This document shows, in pieces, positions 25,819-34,365 of a stretch of 64,000 nucleotides of DNA; the stretch's first letter is position 1, and the number at the start of each line of letters is the position of its first letter. The notes beneath the pieces are model-generated. The model searched no databases and was not told the origin of the DNA. It saw only the letters and a program-made list of their open reading frames with translations. Source of the stretch: Solidesulfovibrio aerotolerans. GTDB taxonomy: Bacteria > Desulfobacterota > Desulfovibrionia > Desulfovibrionales > Desulfovibrionaceae. The stretch is from positions 1 to 64,000 of the forward strand of contig NZ_WVUD01000023.1 of assembly GCF_009856865.1 (NCBI RefSeq). The letters are read 5' to 3'. Made by a program: the position numbers and the translations under genes.

Positions 25819-26106
25819 CTAGCGGTGATAATCGAGTATTGCAACTTGGTAGGCGTTGCCTGCCTTCCATTCAAAGCAAATACGGTACTGATCGTTAATT
25901 CGGATGCTATACGTTCCTTTCCTGTCGCCGGAGAGTTTTTCTAAGCGATTTCCAGGCGGAATTCCCATATCCTGTAACCGCTCGACCGCATTGAGCTGCC
26001 TGAGCTTGCGCTGCGCAGAGCGCTGCAAATTTGGCGGCAACCACCATATCGTTTTTCCTTGCTGGGCAAGCGCTTGCGTATCCCGGCAGGCGAAATCGAC
26101 AATCAT
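25819..26106 (-). CDS. higB: HigB-family toxin (RelE superfamily mRNA interferase)
   Basis: A 95-residue toxin. The pattern NRLEKLSGDRKGTYSIRINDQYRICFEWKAGNAYQVAILDYH is diagnostic of HigB/plasmid-maintenance killer proteins, which cut mRNA at the ribosome. The conserved WWLPPNLQRSAQRKL helix precedes it. Nothing is truncated, so the module looks intact. It precedes higA on the same strand. The start lacks a clear Shine-Dalgarno sequence. Confidence 0.93.
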   Translation of the reverse strand: MIVDFACRDTQALAQQGKTIWWLPPNLQRSAQRKLRQLNAVERLQDMGIPPGNRLEKLSGDRKGTYSIRINDQYRICFEWKAGNAYQVAILDYHR

Positions 26107-26131
26107 AAACTGAAAGTTAATATCTTAGAGT

Positions 26132-26938
26132 TCATACGTCAATCCCCTGAGCCGCTTCAGGAGATGGGTGCTCTGTTCCCTCTCCAAGCAGATCAAACAC
26201 TGCCAGATATTCCTGGTTGCCCTTCGGTCCTTTGACCTTGGATGGGACCACGCCGCGCAACGACAGCCCCAGCGCGTCCCGGGCAAAGGCCGTCACCATG
26301 TCCACGGCCGCCTGCCGGTGGGCCGGGTCGCGCACCACGCCGCCCTTGCAAATCTTGTCCGGGCTTACCTCAAACTGCGGTTTGATCAGCCCCACCACCA
26401 GCCCGCCCGGCCGCAAAAAGGCCAGGCAGGCCGGCAACACCTTGGTCAGCGAAATAAAGGACACGTCGGCAACAACGATGTCCACCGGTTCGGGAAGCAG
26501 ATCAGCCGGGGCATGGCGCAGATTGACGTTTTCCAGGGACACCACCCGCGTATCGGCCCGCAGCTTTTCATGCAACTGGGCTGTGCCCACATCCACGGCA
26601 TAGACCCGCACCGCGCCATGCTGGAGCAGGCAATCGGTAAAGCCGCCCGTGGAGGCCCCGCCGTCCAGGGCCGTCATCCCGACAACATCGATGCCAAATG
26701 TTTCCAGGGCCGTTTCCAGCTTGCCCCCGCCCCGGCTGACATACCGCTCGCCCGGGTCCAGGCTGAAAACGGTTTCGGCAGGCACTATGCGCCCCGGTTT
26801 GTCCACGGGCAAGTCCCGGCCGTTCGCGCCAACCATGCGCACACGCCCGGCCATAATCAGCCGCGTGGCCAGTTCCGGGCTGTCTGCCAGCCCCTGGGCG
26901 CACACGAGCTGATCCGCCCGCCCCTTCAACTTGGCCAT
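26132..26938 (-). CDS. tlyA: TlyA-family rRNA 2'-O-methyltransferase
   Basis: A 268-residue protein, S4 domain (about residues 1-62) followed by an FtsJ-type methyltransferase. MTALDGGASTGGFTDCLLQHGAVRVYAVDVG is the SAM-binding region. VDIVVADVSFISLTKVLP and GLVVGLIKPQFEV follow, as in TlyA. These enzymes methylate ribosomal RNA ribose and have been called hemolysins. The ATG at 26938 gives MAKLKGRADQLVCAQGL, the normal N-terminus; an in-frame extension upstream lacks an RBS. It is not clearly part of a larger operon. Confidence 0.92.
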   Translation of the reverse strand: MAKLKGRADQLVCAQGLADSPELATRLIMAGRVRMVGANGRDLPVDKPGRIVPAETVFSLDPGERYVSRGGGKLETALETFGIDVVGMTALDGGASTGGFTDCLLQHGAVRVYAVDVGTAQLHEKLRADTRVVSLENVNLRHAPADLLPEPVDIVVADVSFISLTKVLPACLAFLRPGGLVVGLIKPQFEVSPDKICKGGVVRDPAHRQAAVDMVTAFARDALGLSLRGVVPSKVKGPKGNQEYLAVFDLLGEGTEHPSPEAAQGIDV

Positions 26939-27008
26939 GACGCGCCTCCCGGATTGGCGGCAAGGGACAAGACGCATTTTGCGTCCGTCAAATAGGCAAA
27001 AAGACGCA

Positions 27009-28346
27009 TCAGTCGTCCTCGTCACGCCGGCCAAGGATGCGGCGCAGGGTATCTTTGGAAATTCCCAGTTCGCGACAGGCGGCGTTGCGGTTGCCGCCGT
27101 GGCGTGAAACCGCCTCCCGGGCGGCCTGCTCACGGATTTGAGCCATGGTCCGCGCCCCACGGGCCGGACAGTCGCTCACCTCGCCGCGCAACTGCTCAGG
27201 CAGATGGCACAGTTCGATGGTCGTGCCCTGACAGAGAATCGAGGCGTATTCAATGATATTTTCCAGCTCGCGGATATTGCCGGGATAGTCGTGGGCCATA
27301 AGCCGGGCCATGGCTTCGGGGCTGACCGTCCCAATGTTTTTACTCACAGCCATGCGGCAGCGACCAAGCAGGCGTTCGGTCAAAAGCGGCACGTCGCCCA
27401 GGCGTTCGCGCAAGGGCGGAATGCGCAGGACCACCACGCTTAAGCGGTAATACAGATCCTGGCGAAAGGCCCCCTCGGCCACCATGCGCCCAAGATCGCG
27501 GTTGGTGGCGGCAACCACGCGCACATCGGCCGGAATGGTTTCCACACCACCCAGAGGCTCAAAAGCCCGTTCCTGGAGGGCGCGCAGAATCTTGGCCTGC
27601 ATGGCGTAGGGCAGATCGCCGATTTCATCCAGAAAAAGCGTGCCGGTCTCGGCCAGGGCGAAGCGGCCGGGCTTGTCCTTGCGGGCGTCGGTAAAGGCCC
27701 CGGATTTGTAGCCGAAAAGCTCGGATTCCATGAGCTGTTCCGGCAGCGCCCCGCAGTTGACGGCCACAAACGGCCCGGCGTGGCGCTGGGAGAGCTTGTG
27801 GATGGCGCGCGAAAAAATTTCCTTGCCCGTGCCGGATTCGCCCAAAAGCAGCACGGTGGAGTCGCTCTGGGCGATTTGCGGCAGCATGCGCACGATTTCA
27901 GACAGTTGCGCGTCGCACGTGCCGAAATCGTCCTGGGGCTGCAGGCCGGTCAGCCGGCTGACAAAACCGCTGCCGGACAGGTCGCGAAAGACCTGCACCC
28001 CGCCAACGACCGTGCCGCCCATGGCCCAGATCGGTGCGGCGCTGATACTCACCGGCACGTCGGGACAGCCGGTGCGCTTAAGCGTCACGATGCGGTTGGC
28101 AATAGGTCTGGCCTCGTCCATGCTTTGACGCAACACACAGACATTGCGGCAATTTTTGACGCCAAACACCTCGCGACAGGTGCGGCCCAGGGCTTCGGCC
28201 GGGGCGCAGCGGGCGATTTCAGCGGCAGCCAGATTGCAGTAGCGCACGATAAAATCGCTATCCACGGCAAACACGGCATCGGCCACGTTTTCCAGGGCAA
28301 AGGCGCTGGCGTCATCGCCGGGAAAGGGGTCATGGGGTCGTTTCAT
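27009..28346 (-). CDS. sigma54-dependent transcriptional activator with PAS domain
   Basis: A 445-residue enhancer-binding protein. A PAS domain at about residues 12-125 includes Cys-rich CREVFGVKNCRNVCVLRQ. The AAA+ domain (about 130-365) has Walker A LLLGESGTGKE, a GAFTGA loop altered to GAFTDA, and Walker B LFLDEIGDLP. A Fis-type HTH ends the protein (REAVSRHGGNRNAACRELGISKDTLRRIL). No receiver domain, so it senses through PAS. The ATG at 28346 gives MKRPHDPF. It is divergent from the unknown gene at 28577, whose upstream region holds a sigma54-type promoter. Confidence 0.92.
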   Translation of the reverse strand: MKRPHDPFPGDDASAFALENVADAVFAVDSDFIVRYCNLAAAEIARCAPAEALGRTCREVFGVKNCRNVCVLRQSMDEARPIANRIVTLKRTGCPDVPVSISAAPIWAMGGTVVGGVQVFRDLSGSGFVSRLTGLQPQDDFGTCDAQLSEIVRMLPQIAQSDSTVLLLGESGTGKEIFSRAIHKLSQRHAGPFVAVNCGALPEQLMESELFGYKSGAFTDARKDKPGRFALAETGTLFLDEIGDLPYAMQAKILRALQERAFEPLGGVETIPADVRVVAATNRDLGRMVAEGAFRQDLYYRLSVVVLRIPPLRERLGDVPLLTERLLGRCRMAVSKNIGTVSPEAMARLMAHDYPGNIRELENIIEYASILCQGTTIELCHLPEQLRGEVSDCPARGARTMAQIREQAAREAVSRHGGNRNAACRELGISKDTLRRILGRRDEDD

Positions 28347-28417
28347 GGGCTGGCGCTCCGCGCCCGGGGGAGGCGCTGCCGGAGTGTGCGTCGGATGCCC
28401 CGGCCGGGTCAACCGTA

Positions 28418-28438
28418 TTGGACGCAAAAATCGTCCGA
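28418..28438. promoter_or_regulatory. candidate upstream activator site (imperfect dyad)
   Basis: TTGGACG (28418-28424) and CGTCCGA (28432-28438) form an inverted repeat separated by 7 bases, about 60-80 bases upstream of the sigma54-type promoter. That is the usual place and form for an enhancer-binding-protein site. Its owner would be the activator at 27009-28346; this is inference. Confidence 0.4.
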
Positions 28439-28497
28439 CAAGAGCCAAAAGCAGCACGAAGATACTTTATTATACTGAAATATCACATTAAAATATT

Positions 28498-28513
28498 CGG
28501 CACGAAAAGTGCT
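28498..28513 (+). promoter_or_regulatory. candidate sigma54 (-24/-12) promoter
   Basis: CGGCACGAAAAGTGCT has the invariant GG and GC separated by exactly ten bases and matches TGGCACG-N4-TTGCW at all but two positions. The start site would be about 28524, giving a 53-base leader to the ATG at 28577. It is a clear alternative to sigma70 and stands beside a sigma54 activator gene. Confidence 0.65.
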
Positions 28514-28576
28514 TTTTTTCTCAAGCAAACGGCCATGCCCTACAACCGCCCCAATCTTCGCCCAAGGAGACAGTAT

Positions 28577-29146
28577 ATGAACCTGACCCTGACCATCACC
28601 GGCTTTTGCTGCGATCTGGCACTCCATCCGGTCAACGCTGAAGCCGCCGACCGCGTCTGCATGCTCGGTGAAGACCTCTACAAGACCAACTCCATCGAAT
28701 GGTGGCGGGCCAACAGTAACAACACCTGCGGCATGCGCCTGACCGCCGATGCACGCATAGAGGCCAGTCTGGACGGCTCTCCCGTGGCCTTTGATACTAC
28801 ATCCATTGCCACATGCGCCGCTGTACTCACCCAGCGTGCCGTTTTGGAGACGCCGGAAAAGGAGCTTTGCCTGCTCGGCTACGACGACGAGGCCTGCTCG
28901 CGCTCCTGGACCTGGCACAATGTGACCGACTATGATCCGAACCGGTTCGCCCTTTTCGTGCAGCGTTGGGACGCCATCCTGGGTGTTGCCGATTATCTGG
29001 TCATCGACGACGTGTGTTACGACGGCCGCCCGGCTGATGCCGCCGCCTGGGGCCAGAGCCAGGGTTTTACCTTCCGGGAGCCGCAAGTGGTGCAGGCCGA
29101 CGCGGTGCGCGCCCAGTTGACCGCCGTCGTGCGCCAGGCCGCCTAA
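28577..29146 (+). CDS. protein of unknown function controlled by a sigma54-type promoter
   Basis: A 189-residue protein, MNLTLTITGFCCDLALHP. Not membrane-spanning and without a signal peptide. Rich in Trp, Cys and acidic residues (SIEWWRANSNNTCGMRLTAD; DDEACSRSWTWHNVTDY; YLVIDDVCYDG). I do not recognise a family. AAGGAGA precedes the ATG, and the in-frame extension upstream is discounted. The gene stands alone, divergent from a sigma54 activator with a matching promoter upstream, and is probably its target. Confidence 0.78.
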   Translation: MNLTLTITGFCCDLALHPVNAEAADRVCMLGEDLYKTNSIEWWRANSNNTCGMRLTADARIEASLDGSPVAFDTTSIATCAAVLTQRAVLETPEKELCLLGYDDEACSRSWTWHNVTDYDPNRFALFVQRWDAILGVADYLVIDDVCYDGRPADAAAWGQSQGFTFREPQVVQADAVRAQLTAVVRQAA

Positions 29147-29263
29147 GGCGACGCAACGCTTTTTTCGTCCGGGGGAGATACGTCCCCCTCCCCCGGACAG
29201 CCCGATTCCTTTCCATGCCACCAGCCTGCCCCGTCCGGCAGCAGCACTGGCCAGCCCCCAAAA

Positions 29264-29304
29264 CAGACACCGGCCTGGAGAATCCCTCTCCAGGCCGGTG
29301 TCTG
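29264..29304 (-). terminator. strong intrinsic terminator of thrC
   Basis: CAGACACCGGCCTGGAG (29264-29280) and CTCCAGGCCGGTGTCTG (29288-29304) form a perfect 17-bp stem with a 7-nt loop. On the minus strand it is followed directly by TTTT. It lies 37 bases beyond the thrC stop and terminates that gene; it also separates it from the unknown gene on the plus strand. Confidence 0.88.
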
Positions 29305-29340
29305 CGTGTGCGGCCAGTGGGCCGCCGTGGAGCGGCAGGC

Positions 29341-30792
29341 TTATTTGCGAGCCAGCCCCAGGCTTTCCACAATGGCCTCGGCCGCCTTGGCCGTATAGGC
29401 TTCGGGCGAAAGTTGCGCCTTCTCAGCCTCGGTCATGATGGAGCGCGGGCGATTGACGTACTTCGGATCGCTTTTAACACCGTAAGCAGCCGGGAAGCTG
29501 TCTTCAAAGTACATTTCCTGGAAGCCGATGAATTTGAGATGATGGGCCGTGGCGTCGAGAACGGCCACTTCCGACGGTTCGATCAGTCCCAGTTCCTTTG
29601 CTTTGAGCAGACCGGCCAGACATTCGCCGCCTTGGGTGCAACTGATATGGCCGTGTCGGTTGGCCACAAGCATGCCCTCGACAATGGCCTGCTCGGTCAC
29701 CTGCAACACCTGGAAGCTGCCGGGACCGCCGATCTTTTCGTATTCCTTGGCAAAATGGGCCACCCGGGGAAAGGACACAGGATTGCCGATCATGGCGGCC
29801 TGGGCGGCGCTGGGGGTCACGGACACGGGCCGAAATTCCCGTTTGGCCGGGTCAGCCTCGTTATAATACTGGAAAACCGGATCGGCGTGCTGCGACTGGA
29901 CGCCGAAAATGCGCGGCAGGGAGCGGATAATGCCAAGCTTTTTCAGCTTTAAAAACCCGCCCATGATGGCTGTCACGTTGCCGGCGTTGCCGATGGGCAC
30001 AAACACGCATTTGCGGTAGGTGTCCCAGCCAAACCACTGGGCCACCTCAAAAGCGTAGGACTCCTGGCCGAGAATGCGCCAGGCGTTTTTGGAATTGAGC
30101 AGCGCCACCCGGTAGTTATCGGCCAGATGCTCCACCACCTTCATGCAGTCGTCAAAAACCCCGGGCACTTCGATAACCGTGGCCCCGCTGCCCAGCGGCT
30201 GGGCCAACTGCTGGGGTGTGACCTTGCCCTTGGGCAAAATGACCACGGATTTGATGGGACCGCCGACATAGGCGGCATAGAGCGCCGCCGCCGCCGAGGT
30301 GTCGCCGGTGGAGGCGCACACCGTCAGCACCGAATCCCAGTCATTGACCCGCACGAGATGCTTTAAATAGCTAAACGCACAGGCCATGCCCCGGTCTTTG
30401 AAAGAGGCGCTGGGGTTTTGGCCGTCGTTTTTATAATAAAAAGGCACACCGACCAGCTCGGTCAAAGCGTCGTTGGCCGCGACCATGGGCGTGTGGCCTT
30501 CGCCGAGGTAGACGATGTCTTCCTCGTCCATGACCGGGGCCATAAGCTCGTAAAAGCGCAAAACGCCGCGAAGGGCCGTCACCCGCGTGGCGGCGCGCTT
30601 GTCAAAAAGGCCCTGCCAGTAGCTGGGCGGAAATTCGAGCAGGCTGTCAAAGGAGGTGTCTTCGAGGATGAACACCCCGCCGCAGTGGGGACAGGTGTAG
30701 TAGAGTTCGCGGATGTCGAACCGGGCCTGACAGCCCAGGCAGACATATTCCATCGTGCCTCGATACTTGGGAAAATCGCTGACCGTAATCAT
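29341..30792 (-). CDS. thrC: threonine synthase
   Basis: A 483-residue PLP enzyme converting O-phosphohomoserine to threonine. An N-terminal zinc-ribbon-like segment (YVCLGCQARF ... YTCPHCGG) precedes the PLP fold. The PLP lysine is in NPSASFKDRGMA, and CASTGDTSAAAALYAAYVG and GNAGNVTAIMGGF contact phosphate. At the 5' end, GGAAGCGGC precedes ATG. A terminator lies behind it. It is first-listed with a DUF456 gene upstream at a 13-base gap, so they may be co-transcribed. Confidence 0.95.
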   Translation of the reverse strand: MITVSDFPKYRGTMEYVCLGCQARFDIRELYYTCPHCGGVFILEDTSFDSLLEFPPSYWQGLFDKRAATRVTALRGVLRFYELMAPVMDEEDIVYLGEGHTPMVAANDALTELVGVPFYYKNDGQNPSASFKDRGMACAFSYLKHLVRVNDWDSVLTVCASTGDTSAAAALYAAYVGGPIKSVVILPKGKVTPQQLAQPLGSGATVIEVPGVFDDCMKVVEHLADNYRVALLNSKNAWRILGQESYAFEVAQWFGWDTYRKCVFVPIGNAGNVTAIMGGFLKLKKLGIIRSLPRIFGVQSQHADPVFQYYNEADPAKREFRPVSVTPSAAQAAMIGNPVSFPRVAHFAKEYEKIGGPGSFQVLQVTEQAIVEGMLVANRHGHISCTQGGECLAGLLKAKELGLIEPSEVAVLDATAHHLKFIGFQEMYFEDSFPAAYGVKSDPKYVNRPRSIMTEAEKAQLSPEAYTAKAAEAIVESLGLARK

Positions 30793-30805
30793 GCCGCTTC
30801 CTTTT

Positions 30806-31312
30806 TTAGGCAGGCCACAGTTCCCGGGCGCTGGCCGTCCACATGACGACGCCGCAGGCCACCTTGGCCGTCAGCCCGAACACCTTGCCATACATGGCTC
30901 CCCAGGCGGCGTGCCGGGCTGCGGCATCATCGCGGCCGTGGAGCCGTTCAAACATATAACAGCCGAAAAACGCCCCGGCAACGGCCCCGAAAAGCGCTCC
31001 CAGGCCGAGAAAAAACGGCGCGCCACACAGCGCCCCGCCAAACGCCCCGAGAAATCCGCCCAGATTGCCCTTCCCCGTCGCCCCGTAGCGCTTGGCCCCA
31101 AACAGTTGGGCGAAAAGCTCCACCGCCTCGCCAGCCAGGGCCACGCACACGAGCAACGCATAAAAACCAAAGTCCAGATGCAGCGACGGATGAAGCACAT
31201 CCCACAGGACGACCAAGCCCAGCAGCAGCCAGTTGCCCGGCAAGCTAAACACGTGCAAAGTGAGGCAGGCGAGCAGGAGCAGCAGAAAAAACGTCAGCAG
31301 AACCAGACTCAC
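30806..31312 (-). CDS. DUF456-family membrane protein
   Basis: A 168-residue inner-membrane protein. Hydrophobic runs near residues 3-26, 28-44, 46-66, 82-112 and a conserved GNLGGFLGAFGGALCGAPFFLGLGALFGAVAGAFFG glycine-rich core are characteristic of DUF456. Function unknown. Its ATG overlaps the stop of the PaaK-like gene (ATGA), so the three genes paaK-like, DUF456 and thrC are likely one transcript. Confidence 0.88.
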   Translation of the reverse strand: MSLVLLTFFLLLLLACLTLHVFSLPGNWLLLGLVVLWDVLHPSLHLDFGFYALLVCVALAGEAVELFAQLFGAKRYGATGKGNLGGFLGAFGGALCGAPFFLGLGALFGAVAGAFFGCYMFERLHGRDDAAARHAAWGAMYGKVFGLTAKVACGVVMWTASARELWPA

Positions 31313-32607
31313 GCTCCGTTCCCCCGCATATCCAGCACGCGCGTCGCTTTGCCTTCGGTCTTGGGCAGGCTGTTGCGCTCGACCAGTTCCACCTTGGGCG
31401 TTACCAACAATTCGTCGCGAAGTCGCGCGGCGATGCGCTTTTGCAAGGCCCCGAGCTGGCGCATGTCCTCAACGAAATATTCGTCGCGAATCTCCACCTT
31501 GACCCGGATGTTATCGATATAGCCGTCGCGCTCAAGGACTATCAGATAGTCCTGCCCCACTTCCGGCATGGCCATGAGCACGCGCTCAATCTGCATGGGA
31601 AAAATGTTGACGCCCTTGACAATGAGCATGTCATCGCAGCGGCCATGCAGCCGGTCGATACGGCGATGGACGCGGCCGCACGGGCACGGTTCGGTCAGAA
31701 AGCGGGTCATGTCCCGGGTGCGGTAGCGCACAACCGGCATGCCCTCGCGGCCAAGCGTGGTCATGACCAGTTCGCCCAGTTCGCCGTCGGGCACGGGTTC
31801 GCCGGTGGCCGGATCGACGATCTCGGCCAGATAGGCGTCCTCCCAGACGTGCATGCCATGCTGCTCCTGGCACTCAAAGGCCACGCCCGGACCGTTCATC
31901 TCGGACAGGCCATAGGAATTATAGGCTTTTATGCCGTAAATTTCCTCAAGCCGCCGGCGCGTCTCCTCGGTGTAGGGTTCGGCCCCAACCAAAGCGATGC
32001 GCAGGGACAGCGACTTGGGGTCAATGCCCAGTTCGGCAAATACGGCAGACAGATAGAGCGCATAGGACGGGATGATGTGGATGCCGGTGACCTTGAAATC
32101 GGTGAGCAGCTTGATCTGGCGATGGCTGTTGCCGGCCCCGGCCGGGATGGTCAGGCAGCCCAGCCGTTCTGCGCCGTAGTGGATGCCCAGGCCCCCGGTA
32201 AAAAGGCCGTAGCCGGACATGTTCTGGAACACGTCGGTGCGGCGCAGGCCGGCCATGTACATGCAGCGGGCCATGAGCGAGGCCCACCAGTCCAGGTCGT
32301 TTTGGGTATGATAGATGACCGTGGGCGTACCGGTGGTGCCGGACGAGGCATGCATGCGCACCATTTCAGAAAGCGGCATGGCCAGCATGGCATCGGGATA
32401 GCTGTCGCGCAGATGCTGCTTGGTGGTAAAAGGAATGCGGCGCACGTCGGCCAGTGTTGCCACCGAAGCGGGATCAAAATCACAAGCGGCAAAATGTTTG
32501 GCGTAAAACGGCGATTTGGCAGCCTGCTTCAGGGAAGCGCGCAGCCGCTCCAGTTGCAGTCGTTCTATTTCCACTCGCGAAAGCGTTTCCGCTGCATCGT
32601 AGTACAC
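31309..32607 (-). CDS. phenylacetate-CoA ligase family (PaaK-like) adenylate-forming enzyme
   Basis: A 432-residue AMP-forming acyl-CoA ligase. Motifs: SSGTTGTPTVIYHTQNDLDWW (P-loop), YNSYGLSEMNGPGVAFEC, and TTLGREGMPVVRYRTRDMTRF. The C-terminal subdomain begins RIDRLHGRCDDMLIVKGVNIFP. Aryl-acid substrate likely, exact acid unknown; such enzymes are often called indolepyruvate or phenylacetate CoA ligases. The start is GTG at 32607, since AAGGAG stands 5 bases before it and the protein then begins VYYDAAETLSRVE; the upstream extension is low-complexity. Confidence 0.9.
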   Translation of the reverse strand: MYYDAAETLSRVEIERLQLERLRASLKQAAKSPFYAKHFAACDFDPASVATLADVRRIPFTTKQHLRDSYPDAMLAMPLSEMVRMHASSGTTGTPTVIYHTQNDLDWWASLMARCMYMAGLRRTDVFQNMSGYGLFTGGLGIHYGAERLGCLTIPAGAGNSHRQIKLLTDFKVTGIHIIPSYALYLSAVFAELGIDPKSLSLRIALVGAEPYTEETRRRLEEIYGIKAYNSYGLSEMNGPGVAFECQEQHGMHVWEDAYLAEIVDPATGEPVPDGELGELVMTTLGREGMPVVRYRTRDMTRFLTEPCPCGRVHRRIDRLHGRCDDMLIVKGVNIFPMQIERVLMAMPEVGQDYLIVLERDGYIDNIRVKVEIRDEYFVEDMRQLGALQKRIAARLRDELLVTPKVELVERNSLPKTEGKATRVLDMRGNGA

Positions 32608-32907
32608 GATTACTCCTTGGCGGGGATGAGACGAAGCGTGTGGGCAGCATGCCCAGGCGGGGCAGCGCCCCTGCGTTCTTTCCCCGGGCAACACTCCGGC
32701 ACAAAAAAGCCCGTGGCAGGCTATACCCCTGCAAGCCCTTGGCTTCAAGGGTTGCCTACGAGGAAACTCAAAATGCCGCCGCCCTGGGATTTCCCGGGAG
32801 CGCACGGCTGTTCGCCTCAAACGGCTGGCGCGACCAACCAGGCCAGGCCAAATTCGGACGGGCCGATGCCCTGCTCCGCCCCCGCCTGGCAGTCTGGGAG
32901 GGGCCGC
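32608..32907. other. 300-base intergenic region, dnaB to PaaK-like gene
   Basis: No gene seen. On the minus strand it starts with the dnaB 3' end. It holds an intrinsic terminator (32702-32722), a stem-loop CCCTTG-GCTT-CAAGGG (32736-32751) extended by GCAA/TTGC, and at 32658-32670 a copy of the GGGGC-AGC-GCCCC hairpin found in the array behind proS. The remainder shows nothing I can assign. Confidence 0.6.
32702..32722 (-). terminator. candidate intrinsic terminator downstream of dnaB
   Basis: On the minus strand AGCCT-GCCAC-GGGCT forms a 5-bp stem and is followed by a run of six T. It lies about 185 bases beyond the dnaB stop, the most likely end of the rpsF-dnaB transcript. Confidence 0.6.
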
Positions 32908-34365
32908 CTAGCCCATGCCGAATTCGGACGGGGCCGGAATGTCGGAAAGATTCTCAAAGGCCGTCGATTCTTTCAGGAAAAGGAGCTTGACCATCCCTGT
33001 CGGACCGTTACGCTGCTTGCCGATAATGATCTCGGCCACGTTGTCTTCGGGGGTGAGTTCCTCTTTTTTCTTATAGGCAGCGCCGCGATAGAGGAAGATG
33101 ATGACGTCGGCGTCCTGCTCGATGGCCCCGGATTCGCGAAGATCGGACATCATGGGCCGTTTGTCGGCACGCTCTTCGACCTTGCGGTTGAGCTGCGACA
33201 AGGCCACCACCGGCACATGCAGTTCCTTGGCCAGGGATTTTAAGCTGCGCGAAATTTCCGATATTTCCTGTTCGCGCGAATCGATGCGCCGCGAGGCCCG
33301 CATGAGCTGCAAATAGTCCACCACGATAAGCCCCAGGCCATGCTCCGCTTTGAGGCGCCGGCAGCGGGCGCGCAGATCCATGGTGGTGATGGCCGGCGTA
33401 TCGTCAATAAAAATGGGCGAGGCGGACAAATGGTTGGCCGCGTCATAGAGGCGCGACCAGTCCTCGTCATCGAGCCGCCCCCGGCGCAGCTTGGCCAGAT
33501 CGACCTTGCCCCAGCAGCACAGCATACGCTGCATGATCTGCTCCATGGACATTTCCAGGGAGAAAATCGCCGTGGGTATGGCACTCATGGCCGCCGCGCG
33601 CATGGCCACGTTCATGGCAAAAGCGGTCTTGCCCATGGAGGGCCGCCCGGCCATGATAATAAGATCGGAAGGTTGCAGGCCGGCGGTGTATTCGTCGAAC
33701 TGGTAGTAGCCCGAGGGCACGCCGGTAACCAGCTCCTGGTTCTCCATGCGCTGTTCGATCTGCTCAAAGACCTTGGTAATCAGATCCTTGGAAGATTTGA
33801 ACCCCTTGGTCGAGCGGGAGTCGGCGATGGCAAAAATGGCTTGTTCGGACTCGTCCAATAATTGCTCGGTATCCTGGCCGCCGTCGTAGCAGCGGGTGAT
33901 GATATCGACGGCTGTGCTGATGAGCTTGCGCTGGACGGATTTTTCACGAACAATTTCGGCATGATGCAAGGCGTTGGCCGAGGACACCGTCGACGCGGCC
34001 AGATCGCCCAGATAGGCCGGGCCGCCGACTTCGTCGAGACGCCCGGAGGCGCGCAGGGCTTCGGCCAGGGAGACCAAGTCGATGGGGGCATTTTTGCGCG
34101 AAAGATCCAGGATGGCCTGAAAGATAAAGCGGTGGGCCGGAGAATAAAAATCGTCTTCATCGACCAAGTCGATGAGATTGAACAGGATGGAATTTTTGAG
34201 TAAAATCCCCCCCAGAACCGATTGCTCGGCTTCAAGATTCTGGGGGGGAACTTTACGAAGGACGTCGGAGGAGACCCGCTCCAGGGCCTGCCCGGTCAGC
34301 GGTTCACCGCTTCCGGAGAGGCCGGAAGACTTGGAGTTACGCGGTTTCTTCCTCGGACTGTCCAT
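32908..34365 (-). CDS. dnaB: replicative DNA helicase
   Basis: A 485-residue DnaB hexameric helicase that unwinds DNA at the replication fork. The N-terminal domain starts at VPPQNLEAEQSVLGGILL. The RecA-like domain has Walker A MAGRPSMGKTAFAMN, Walker B LIVVDYLQLM and the arginine-finger region. Length is normal. The start at 34365 (MDSPRKKP) overlaps rplI by 29 bases; it is chosen over upstream in-frame codons inside rplI. An N-terminal extension of about 30 charged, Ser/Pro-rich residues precedes the conserved core. Confidence 0.95.
   Translation of the reverse strand: MDSPRKKPRNSKSSGLSGSGEPLTGQALERVSSDVLRKVPPQNLEAEQSVLGGILLKNSILFNLIDLVDEDDFYSPAHRFIFQAILDLSRKNAPIDLVSLAEALRASGRLDEVGGPAYLGDLAASTVSSANALHHAEIVREKSVQRKLISTAVDIITRCYDGGQDTEQLLDESEQAIFAIADSRSTKGFKSSKDLITKVFEQIEQRMENQELVTGVPSGYYQFDEYTAGLQPSDLIIMAGRPSMGKTAFAMNVAMRAAAMSAIPTAIFSLEMSMEQIMQRMLCCWGKVDLAKLRRGRLDDEDWSRLYDAANHLSASPIFIDDTPAITTMDLRARCRRLKAEHGLGLIVVDYLQLMRASRRIDSREQEISEISRSLKSLAKELHVPVVALSQLNRKVEERADKRPMMSDLRESGAIEQDADVIIFLYRGAAYKKKEELTPEDNVAEIIIGKQRNGPTGMVKLLFLKESTAFENLSDIPAPSEFGMG

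Noticed and set aside
28418-28576. Upstream extension of the 189-residue gene by 53 codons
   Set aside because: The extension covers the sigma54-type promoter and lacks a ribosome binding site, while AAGGAGA precedes the ATG at 28577.
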